This document shows positions 1-4,179 of a DNA stretch of 6,263 nt, one piece after another. Numbering within the stretch: the stretch's first letter is position 1; each line of letters starts with the position of its first letter. The stretch covers positions 1 through 6,263 of the forward strand of contig JAHFTU010000076.1 of the NCBI GenBank assembly GCA_023269295.1, read 5' to 3'. The position numbers and the translations under genes were made by a program. This DNA is from Candidatus Woesearchaeota archaeon (lineage in GTDB: Archaea > Nanobdellota > Nanobdellia > Woesearchaeales > UBA10216). The notes beneath the pieces were generated by a model. It did not search any database. It saw only the letters and a program-made list of their open reading frames with translations, and was not told where the DNA came from.

Positions 1-689
1 ACAGGCACACTGCAGTTGTGAAGGAGCTCAAGGCAAAGCGCGAGGAAGCAAATAAGCTGCTAAAGGGAATCAGCGAGGAGCTTGGGAAAGCCGCAGACGC
101 TGAAAAGGAGGCGGTAAGCAGGCTTTCAAAGGGCAAGAATATTGGTGTCCGGAGGAAATCTGCGAGCCAGCTCGTTGCAGAGATGGCAGCGATTGAGCTT
201 AAGATTGAAACCGAGGTAATGCCTTTTGAAAAAGAAAAGCAGTTGATGAAGATTAGCAAGGAAAAGAAGAAGCAGCTTGAGTCCATCAAGCAGTTTTCCG
301 AGGCAAGCAGGTCGCACCGCGAGCTTTTTGCAAAGTTCTCCGATATCAGGAAGCAGTCAAACGCTTTTCACAAGGAGCTGCAGCAGCACGCTGCCGAGAG
401 CCAGAAGATGCACGAGGAAATGATCAAGCTTATCCCGAAGCTAAAGGAGTTGCGCGAGCGAAAAAAATCGCTGCTTGGGCAGCTTGGCAGGGCAAAAGGC
501 GAATACGCCTCTGCAAGTTCATCACTTGGCCAGACGCTTCACGAACTTTATGAAGTGAAGGGAAAGATTGACACCGCTGCTGCCAATAGGCGAAAGGCGG
601 ACATTGAGCAAAAGGAAGCCCAGCTCACAGACAAGCTCAAGAGCGGCAAGAAGCTGACCGCAAGGGACTTGATGATGCTGCGGGGCTAA
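1..689 (+). CDS. Coiled-coil protein of COG1340 type, 5' end cut off by window
   Basis: The frame is open from the window edge (first full codon at base 3) to TAA at 687-689, so the protein begins upstream. A GTG at 18 could be read as a start, but no Shine-Dalgarno sequence precedes it and the frame continues before it. The visible ~228 residues are almost wholly charged Lys/Glu/Arg/Gln helix, expected to form long coiled coils, with no membrane segment. Counting from the GTG, the stretch ELKIETEVMPFEKEKQLM (about residues 60-77), the HEEMIKLIPKLKELRERKK segment (about 131-149) and the tail KLKSGKKLTARDLMML match my memory of archaeal COG1340 proteins, usually near 290 residues and distantly like eukaryotic Bfr1. 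Its function is unknown. It is separated from L7Ae by a promoter, so it need not share that transcript. Family assignment is fairly sure; role is not. Confidence 0.8.
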   Translation, partial: RHTAVVKELKAKREEANKLLKGISEELGKAADAEKEAVSRLSKGKNIGVRRKSASQLVAEMAAIELKIETEVMPFEKEKQLMKISKEKKKQLESIKQFSEASRSHRELFAKFSDIRKQSNAFHKELQQHAAESQKMHEEMIKLIPKLKELRERKKSLLGQLGRAKGEYASASSSLGQTLHELYEVKGKIDTAAANRRKADIEQKEAQLTDKLKSGKKLTARDLMMLRG

Positions 690-700
690 GTGCTAAGTGC
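687..700 (+). repeat. Tandem 7-bp duplication TAAGTGC at the coiled-coil gene stop
   Basis: TAAGTGC is present twice head to tail. The first copy starts with the stop codon itself. It is most simply a replication-slippage product; no function is visible. Confidence 0.5.
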
Positions 701-710
701 TCACGATACC

Positions 711-718
711 TTTAAATA
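711..718 (+). promoter_or_regulatory. TATA box for the L7Ae-S28e-L24e unit
   Basis: TTTAAATA preceded by CC, the same form as the boxes before ndk and EF-2. An archaeal start about 25 bases downstream falls near 737-742, so the L7Ae ATG at 856 would have a leader of about 115 nt, far longer than for the other genes here. No better TATA box lies closer: the AAATATT near 822 would place the start inside the ribosome-binding site. Confidence 0.7.
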
Positions 719-742
719 GACCCCCTTTTTCTCATTTGAATA

Positions 743-802
743 ACCTGTGATTTATGACGGCGGCTTTCGCCCGAATGAGGTAGCCTTTTCCTATTTGCTA
801 CC
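743..802 (+). promoter_or_regulatory. Structured 5' leader of L7Ae with K-turn-like motif
   Basis: Two adjacent hairpins can form in the leader RNA. The first has stem GGCG (759-762) with CGCC (768-771), loop GCUUU, a C-C mismatch (758/772), then tandem G-A oppositions G756-A774 and A757-G773, preceded by UAU (753-755). That order (three-base loop ending in U, GA, short GC stem, GA) is the K-turn pattern. The second hairpin is GGTAGC (779-784) with GCTACC (797-802) around a 12-base loop. Weak point: the outer helix is poor. U753-U755 could instead pair with A775-G777, or ACCU (743-746) with AGGU (778-781), which competes with the second hairpin. L7Ae is a K-turn binder and is reported to bind its own leader in some archaea, so autoregulation is plausible but inferred. 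Confidence 0.4.
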
Positions 803-841
803 ATTGAACGATTGAATTGGAAATATTGAATTAAACTTTGT

Positions 842-850
842 GAAGGTGAT
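842..850 (+). promoter_or_regulatory. Strong ribosome-binding site of L7Ae
   Basis: GAAGGTGAT matches eight of nine bases of GGAGGTGAT, the complement of the archaeal 16S rRNA 3' end, and ends 5 bases before the ATG. It is the only convincing Shine-Dalgarno sequence before any start in this window, and it fixes the L7Ae start. It follows an AT-rich stretch with ATTGAA at 803, 811 and 825. Confidence 0.8.
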
Positions 851-855
851 GTTGG

Positions 856-1194
856 ATGGCTGATAACGCGTTGAGTAACCGGGCTTTGGAAGCTGTTGAG
901 CTTGCAAGGACCACTGGAAAGATTAAGAAGGGCACCAATGAGGTTACCAAGGCAATTGAGCGCGGCACTGCAAAGCTCGTGCTGGTTGCCAAGGACGTCA
1001 GCCCTCCCGAAGTAGTCATGCACCTCCCGCTCCTTGGAAAGGAGAAGGGCGTTCCTGTTGTTGAAGTTCCTAGCAAGGAAGAGCTCGGCGCTGCTGCTGG
1101 CCTGAGTGTTCCGGCTGTTAGCGTTGCAGTCGTGCAGGAAGGCGAGGCCAAGGCAATCATCAAAGAGATTGCCGAGGAGTTCAAGTCACAGTAG
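856..1194 (+). CDS. rpl7ae: Ribosomal protein L7Ae (large subunit, K-turn binding)
   Basis: The product is 112 residues, close to the usual ~120. The RNA-binding signature KIKKGTNEVTKAIERG lies at residues 22-37, followed by the AKLVLVAKDVSPPEVVMHLP segment (39-58) and the specificity loop LGAAAGLSVPAVSVAVV (77-93), all typical of archaeal L7Ae. In archaea this protein binds K-turns in 23S rRNA and is also the core protein of box C/D and H/ACA guide RNPs and of RNase P, so it serves ribosomes as well as rRNA and tRNA modification. The ATG follows a strong ribosome-binding site. It is first in a cluster with S28e (35-base gap) and L24e, and its long structured leader suggests post-transcriptional control. 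Identification is firm. Confidence 0.97.
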   Translation: MADNALSNRALEAVELARTTGKIKKGTNEVTKAIERGTAKLVLVAKDVSPPEVVMHLPLLGKEKGVPVVEVPSKEELGAAAGLSVPAVSVAVVQEGEAKAIIKEIAEEFKSQ

Positions 1195-1229
1195 ATTAAA
1201 GTAAATTAAGTTGAACGGTCGATTAAAAG

Positions 1230-1571
1230 ATGGCTAAAAAGGACGAGAAGGAAGGCGCGCCTCAGGCAGCTCATGCAGCAACAGCAGCAGCCGGGAAAAA
1301 ACCAGCGCAACCGCAAGCAGCTCCTCCAGTCAAGGAAGAGGTAAAGGGCGCAGTTTTCTTTACCTTGGCAGTCCCTGCAAGGGTTGAGGAGATTGTTGGC
1401 CGCACCGGAACAAGGGGCGAAGCCACCCAAATAAGATGCAAGGTCCTCGAGGGAAGGGATGCCAGCAAGGTCCTGAGGAGAAATGTCAAAGGTCCTATCC
1501 AGATTGGTGACGTGCTCATGCTGAGGGAAACAGAGATAGAGGCCCGCCCATTGAACCAGGGAAGGAAGTGA
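1230..1571 (+). CDS. rps28e: Ribosomal protein S28e with N-terminal Ala/Lys/Pro extension
   Basis: The product is 113 residues. The S28e core occupies about 45-109: an OB-fold type protein of the small-subunit head, with PARVEEIVGRTGTRGE (49-64), LEGRDASKVLRRNVKGP (73-89) and the C-terminal signature GDVLMLRETEIEAR (93-106). Family members are normally about 70 residues. Residues 1-41 are therefore an added low-complexity tail with about a dozen alanines plus lysine, proline and glutamine, probably disordered and able to reach rRNA or neighbouring proteins (inference). The ATG at 1230 is the only in-frame ATG before the core, so the extension is not a misplaced start. No clear Shine-Dalgarno sequence is present. 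The gene sits 35 bases after L7Ae and probably shares its transcript. Core identity is firm. Confidence 0.95.
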   Translation: MAKKDEKEGAPQAAHAATAAAGKKPAQPQAAPPVKEEVKGAVFFTLAVPARVEEIVGRTGTRGEATQIRCKVLEGRDASKVLRRNVKGPIQIGDVLMLRETEIEARPLNQGRK

Positions 1572-1648
1572 CCTTTTTAGAAAACCAAGTCGACGTAAGT
1601 CGACTGGTCCCGTCGTCCTAGACGACGTGGAAATGTCAATCAAAAACT
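1572..1648 (+). promoter_or_regulatory. Intergenic RNA element, copy 1: tandem hairpins after S28e
   Basis: Directly after the TGA comes CCTTTTTAGAAAACC (1572-1586). Hairpin 1 pairs AGTCGAC (1588-1594) with GTCGACT (1599-1605) across a GUAA tetraloop (GNRA type), extended by CC (1585-1586) with GG (1606-1607) past one bulged A. Hairpin 2 pairs CGTCGTC (1611-1617) with GACGACG (1621-1627) across CTA. TCAATCAAAAACT follows at 1636-1648. No Shine-Dalgarno sequence precedes the L24e ATG 16 bases on. The layout and core words recur after L24e (1962-2043). It may be a processing site, a partial terminator or an expression-tuning element inside the operon; the sequence alone does not decide. Confidence 0.6.
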
Positions 1649-1664
1649 AAAAAGCAACAAGACT

Positions 1665-1961
1665 ATGTCAAAGTGCAGCTTCTGCGGGAATGAGATTGAG
1701 AAAGGCACCGGCATGATTTTTGTGCAAAAGATAGGCAAGGTGCTGCATTTCTGCTCTTCAAAGTGCGAGAACAATGTTGAGCTTGGCAGGAAGCCCAAGA
1801 ACACAAGATGGACCCAGGAGTTCAAGAAGCAGAAGGGCAAGCTTTCCGCAGACGCCGAGAGGGAAGCTCTCCAGCGCGAGGCTGAGGGAAGCGGCGAGAC
1901 CATTAAGCAGAAAGCAGGGCTCTCAGGCGCGGCTGCGAAGAAGCTTAAAGGCGGCGCATGA
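1665..1961 (+). CDS. rpl24e: Ribosomal protein L24e with C-terminal extension
   Basis: The product is 98 residues. The N-terminal domain is a zinc-binding treble-clef-like fold with C4-x2-C7 and C30-x3-C34, and the family words CSFCGNEIEKGTG (4-16), HFCSSKCENN (28-37) and GRKPKNTRWT (41-50). Archaeal L24e usually ends near this point at about 60 residues. Here a Lys/Ala/Glu-rich helical tail of about 47 residues (52-98) follows, recalling the longer eukaryotic L24, whose C-terminal part contacts the small subunit. Whether this tail does the same is inference. The ATG has no Shine-Dalgarno sequence and lies 93 bases after S28e, downstream of a tandem-hairpin element. It probably belongs to the L7Ae transcript unless the CCTTTTTAGA at 1572 is a weak promoter. 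Identification is firm. Confidence 0.95.
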   Translation: MSKCSFCGNEIEKGTGMIFVQKIGKVLHFCSSKCENNVELGRKPKNTRWTQEFKKQKGKLSADAEREALQREAEGSGETIKQKAGLSGAAAKKLKGGA

Positions 1962-2043
1962 CCCTTTTAAAAAAAGGTTCAAATCGTGCTTTTGCATGAT
2001 TGAACCCCGTCGCCGAAAGCGACGCTGGTTCAATCCAAAAACT
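1962..2043 (+). promoter_or_regulatory. Intergenic RNA element, copy 2: competing hairpins after L24e
   Basis: After the TGA comes CCCTTTTAAAAAAAGG (1962-1977). Hairpin A pairs GGTTCAA (1976-1982) with TTGAACC (2000-2006) and TCGTGC (1984-1989) with GCATGA (1994-1999), giving 13 pairs, one bulged A and a TTTT loop. Hairpin B pairs GATTGAACC (1998-2006) with GGTTCAATC (2027-2035) and CGTCGC (2008-2013) with GCGACG (2019-2024) around the loop CGAAA. A and B both need bases 1998-2006, so they exclude each other. AAAAACT ends the element at 2037-2043. The core CCCGTCG-N7-CGACG and the TCAATC(C)AAAAACT tail are shared with the S28e-L24e gap. It could be a 3' end or attenuator of the ribosomal transcript, or a small RNA. 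Confidence 0.6.
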
Positions 2044-2046
2044 TCG

Positions 2047-2066
2047 TTTCTTTATTTGCCCTGTTT
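2047..2066 (+). terminator. T-rich tract, possible terminator of the ribosomal unit
   Basis: TTTCTTTATTT followed by CTGTTT lies just past the strong hairpin that ends at 2035 and before the ndk promoter. Archaeal RNA polymerase stops on T-rich stretches, so this is a reasonable end point for the L7Ae-S28e-L24e transcript. The tract is interrupted, so termination may be partial. Confidence 0.4.
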
Positions 2067-2089
2067 CCTAATTCTCGCAACGAAAAACC

Positions 2090-2096
2090 TTAAATA
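2090..2096 (+). promoter_or_regulatory. TATA box of the ndk-adk unit
   Basis: TTAAATA preceded by the purine-rich CGAAAAACC, as expected of a BRE. A start about 25 bases downstream falls at the ndk ATG (2120), 30 bases after the first base of the box, predicting a leaderless mRNA. This agrees with the lack of any Shine-Dalgarno sequence there. Confidence 0.75.
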
Positions 2097-2119
2097 GTTG
2101 TAGTAAAGTATTTTTGCTC

Positions 2120-2611
2120 ATGATTGAGCGAACTTTAGTGCTGCTGAAGCCCGATGCTGTGCAGAGGGCTGTGATGGGAAGGATTCTTTCCAGGTTTGAG
2201 GACGCCGGGTTCAAGGTTGTTGGCATGAAGCTGGTCTGGGTGGACAAGAAGTTTGCCCTGAAGCACTACACAGAGGAGCTCGCCAAGAGGGCGGGTGCTC
2301 ACGTGAGGGAGATGATTGCGGAATTCTTGACCACAGGCCCTGTTGTTGCCATGGTGGTTGAGGGCGTCAACGCGATTGAGAACGTGAGGAAAATGGTCGG
2401 CTCTACCGAGCCCAAAGCCGCTGCCCCAGGCACGATAAGGGGGGACTTCAGCCACATGAGCTATGGCTATGCTGACTCCAAGAAGGTTCCAGTAAAGAAT
2501 TTAGTGCATGCCTCCTCAAGCAAGCAGGATGCAGCTGCAGAAATCAAGCTGTGGTTCACTGCAAAAGAGCTTCACTCCTACAAGACCGTCCACGACGCGC
2601 ACCTCCTCTGA
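2120..2611 (+). CDS. ndk: Nucleoside diphosphate kinase
   Basis: The product is 163 residues. It transfers the gamma phosphate of ATP to NDPs through a phosphohistidine, supplying GTP, CTP, UTP and dNTPs in the cytoplasm. Seen: the start ERTLVLLKPDA with K10, the Kpn-loop region VVEGVNAIENVRKMVGSTEP (79-98), PGTIRGDF (103-110), and the active-site word NLVHASSS with catalytic H130. The common form is NxxHxSDS, so the aspartate is replaced by serine. The stretch between GTIRGDF and the histidine (SHMSYGYADSKKVPVK) and the tail after it are longer than in the ~140-residue bacterial enzymes, as in some other archaea. The ATG at 2120 is preferred over an in-frame TTG at 2114 because the protein begins MIERT and the predicted transcript begins at about that point. 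adk follows after 5 bases. Confidence 0.97.
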   Translation: MIERTLVLLKPDAVQRAVMGRILSRFEDAGFKVVGMKLVWVDKKFALKHYTEELAKRAGAHVREMIAEFLTTGPVVAMVVEGVNAIENVRKMVGSTEPKAAAPGTIRGDFSHMSYGYADSKKVPVKNLVHASSSKQDAAAEIKLWFTAKELHSYKTVHDAHLL

Positions 2612-2616
2612 TTTTT

Positions 2617-3264
2617 ATGAATATCGTCTTGCTTGGCCCGCCGGGCGTTGGAAAAGGAACAGTGGCAGCAGTCCTGTCAGGCAAATACGGGGTTCCGCAC
2701 ATTTCTACAGGCAACATGCTGAGGGAAGCCATTGCAAAGGGCACTGAACTAGGCAGGCAGGCAAAGGAGTTTGTTGATGCTGGCAAGCTTGTCCCTGACG
2801 AGCTTGTTACAAAGATGGTGAGGGAGAGGGTTGCACAGCCCGCCAGCAAAAAAGGATTTATTCTTGATGGCTACCCCCGAACTTCTGCCCAGGCTCGGGC
2901 ACTGCAGGAATTTGCAGCTGTTGACGCTGTCCTTGACTTTACTGCGCCTTTCAAGACTATTGTTGAGCGCATTTCAGGAAGGAGGACGTGCAGGAAGTGC
3001 AGCGCAACGTTCCACATCAAATATTCGCCTCCAAAGAAAGAAGGCATCTGTGACAAGTGCGGTGGGGACCTTTACCAGCGCTCTGACGAGAAGCCTGGCA
3101 TCATCACCGAGCGCCTCAAGGTCTACGAGCAACAGAACAAGCCGCTCATCGACTACTACCGCAACGAGGAGCTCCTAAGCGAGATTGATGCGAGCTACCA
3201 CATCACGGAGATTGAGAAGATAGTTAAGCAGTGCGATGAAGTTCTGAAGAATATCAAGTCCTAG
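2617..3264 (+). CDS. adk: Adenylate kinase, bacterial long type with zinc LID
   Basis: The product is 215 residues. It catalyses ATP + AMP = 2 ADP. Seen: P-loop GPPGVGKGT (7-15), AMP-domain word HISTGNMLR (28-36), GFILDGYPRT (80-89), and a LID of the long type with C125-x2-C128 and C145-x2-C148, expected to hold zinc, closed by the ERLKVYEQQNKPLIDYY helix (165-181). This is the bacterial/eukaryotic adk family, not the trimeric archaeal AdkA of about 190 residues; several archaeal lineages, DPANN among them, carry this type. The ATG at 2617, directly before NIVLLGPPG, is the natural start; an in-frame upstream ATG at 2551 would add residues unlike the family and overlap ndk. With only TTTTT between the genes and no Shine-Dalgarno sequence, translation probably depends on coupling to ndk. 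Confidence 0.96.
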   Translation: MNIVLLGPPGVGKGTVAAVLSGKYGVPHISTGNMLREAIAKGTELGRQAKEFVDAGKLVPDELVTKMVRERVAQPASKKGFILDGYPRTSAQARALQEFAAVDAVLDFTAPFKTIVERISGRRTCRKCSATFHIKYSPPKKEGICDKCGGDLYQRSDEKPGIITERLKVYEQQNKPLIDYYRNEELLSEIDASYHITEIEKIVKQCDEVLKNIKS

Positions 3265-3303
3265 CAGTTGTGCGAAGCTGCGCAGGATTGTTTATTGTTT
3301 CGT
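3265..3303 (+). terminator. Convergent gap with T-rich run, possible end of ndk-adk transcript
   Basis: The gap between adk and the convergent methyltransferase stop is 27 bases. TGCG (3271-3274) can pair with CGCA (3281-3284), and TTGTTTATTGTTTC follows at 3289-3301. TTTATTG (3291-3297) can also pair with CAATAAA (3305-3311), within the methyltransferase 3' end. The T runs fit archaeal termination of the plus-strand transcript. No matching T tract is seen for the minus strand, whose transcript may run into adk antisense. Confidence 0.35.
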
Positions 3304-3972
3304 GCAATAAAGCAGGAAGTATGGTGCTTTTCCAGTTGTGCCTAATTCTGTTCCTTTTGGGACTGTTAAGTGGATTATGTCTATTGCAGGGCTTGAGTTT
3401 TTGAATGCCGAAATTTTAAGCTCTTCTTTTGGGATATTGTCCATACTTCGGGGCCACATTGTTGTGAATACTGCAAAGCCCCCTGGCTTCAGGATTCTGT
3501 GCTGTTCGTTAAGGAACTCTGCAATCCTTTCTTGTGATTGCCAATAAGTAGGTGCAACAAAATCTCTCGAAACAACCATGTCAAAGCTGTCGTTTGGAAA
3601 AGTAGTTTTGGCAGCGTCCATTACATTTGCGTAAAGTCCATTGGATTTGCAAAAGTTCACAGCTCTCACATCAAGGTCAATTCCACGTATATTCCTGTAG
3701 CCAGCCGCCTCAATTATTTTCATCCCGAGGCCATACGATGACGCAGCGTAAAGAATGCTGGCGCCTTTATTGTCGCCGAGAAGCGTCCTCACAGCGTACA
3801 GTGCAGGCAATTGGGTTCCGGGTATTGTGGAATCAACAAAATCGTCGTTGCCAAGGATTCTTGCAAGGTTTCCATTGCCAAGCAGCCTCACGCTTAAAGG
3901 CCTGGCGCCTCGAAGTGCCTTCATATATGCTTGCACATCTGCCGAATCAATAACGCTGTCTAGTGTTGCCAT
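3292..3972 (-). CDS. Class I SAM-dependent methyltransferase-like protein, substrate unknown
   Basis: The product is 226 residues. A Rossmann methyltransferase fold is indicated by SILYAASSYGLGMKIIEAAG (72-91, motif I with its helix), GIDLDVRAVNFCKSNG (97-112, acidic end of strand 2), DAAKTTFPNDSFDMVVSRDFV (119-139, motif III/IV) and the HRILKPGGFAVFTT hairpin (158-171). Motif I is degenerate: AASSYGLG replaces the usual (D/E)xGxGxG, so SAM binding may be altered or lost. The first ~70 residues match nothing I recognise. The ATG at 3972 is preferred over the in-frame GTG at 3993, because the minus-strand TATA box (4008-4001) would place the transcript start near 3979. The gene is on the opposite strand to all others and looks more AT-rich, fitting an independent accessory gene. 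Substrate (RNA, protein or small molecule) is not visible. Confidence 0.8.
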   Translation of the reverse strand: MATLDSVIDSADVQAYMKALRGARPLSVRLLGNGNLARILGNDDFVDSTIPGTQLPALYAVRTLLGDNKGASILYAASSYGLGMKIIEAAGYRNIRGIDLDVRAVNFCKSNGLYANVMDAAKTTFPNDSFDMVVSRDFVAPTYWQSQERIAEFLNEQHRILKPGGFAVFTTMWPRSMDNIPKEELKISAFKNSSPAIDIIHLTVPKGTELGTTGKAPYFLLYCTKQ

Positions 3973-4000
3973 TTGAACTACTGAAGAAAGCACCGCCCCT

Positions 4001-4008
4001 TTTTAAAT
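4001..4008 (-). promoter_or_regulatory. TATA box of the methyltransferase gene
   Basis: Read on the minus strand it is TTTAAAAA, with its first base 36 bases before the ATG at 3972, predicting a leader of only a few bases. The plus-strand reading, CCCCTTTTTAAATG, also resembles the local promoters, so the box may work in both directions. Confidence 0.5.
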
Positions 4009-4149
4009 GTTATTATTTTAGTTACTATGAAGTGACACTGCTCTTGAAACAAGAATATGACTTTTACAATTATTTTAAGTGAATATGAAATTCAGTTGCA
4101 GCAGTTGGTCACCAATTCGGATTTATTGTGCAAGTTGAAATCAGTAACC

Positions 4150-4157
4150 TTTAAAAA
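4150..4157 (+). promoter_or_regulatory. TATA box of EF-2
   Basis: TTTAAAAA preceded by AACC. The EF-2 ATG lies 30 bases after its first base, the same spacing as for ndk, so the mRNA should start at or within a few bases of the ATG. No Shine-Dalgarno sequence is present, as expected for a leaderless message. Confidence 0.75.
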
Positions 4158-4179
4158 CGCCTTCTAAATTGCTGTTTCT

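Noticed and set aside
690..855. Box C/D guide RNA in the L7Ae leader
   Set aside because: GTGATTTATGA only loosely resembles box C, and no proper D, D' and C' set with guide spacing is present.
1206..1643. Minus-strand ORF of 145 codons across S28e
   Set aside because: It is antisense to S28e and to the hairpin gap, with a low-complexity Cys/Leu-rich product; the plus strand holds the conserved family.
1976..2036. tRNA-like T-arm words GGTTCAAATC and GGTTCAATCC
   Set aside because: The bases around them do not form a 5-bp T stem, and no acceptor, D or anticodon arm fits. They are better explained as arms of the two competing hairpins.
2601..2607. ACCTCCT, identical to the 16S anti-Shine-Dalgarno core, where adk should have its ribosome-binding site
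   Set aside because: It is simply the His-Leu-Leu codons at the ndk C-terminus (wrong polarity for a ribosome-binding site); chance is the simplest explanation.
2551..2616. Upstream ATG extension of adenylate kinase
   Set aside because: The family starts directly before the P-loop, and the extra residues come from the overlapping ndk sequence in another frame.
3973..3993. GTG start at 3993 adding seven residues to the methyltransferase
   Set aside because: It lies too close to the minus-strand TATA box to be in the transcript; the ATG at 3972 fits the expected transcript start.
4031..4115. Odd palindromes AGTGACACT (4031-4039), TGAAATTCA (4086-4094) and TTGGTCACCAA (4105-4115) as operators for EF-2
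   Set aside because: They differ in sequence, and about one such short palindrome is expected by chance in 200 bases; the 20-bp spacing of the last two is suggestive but not enough.
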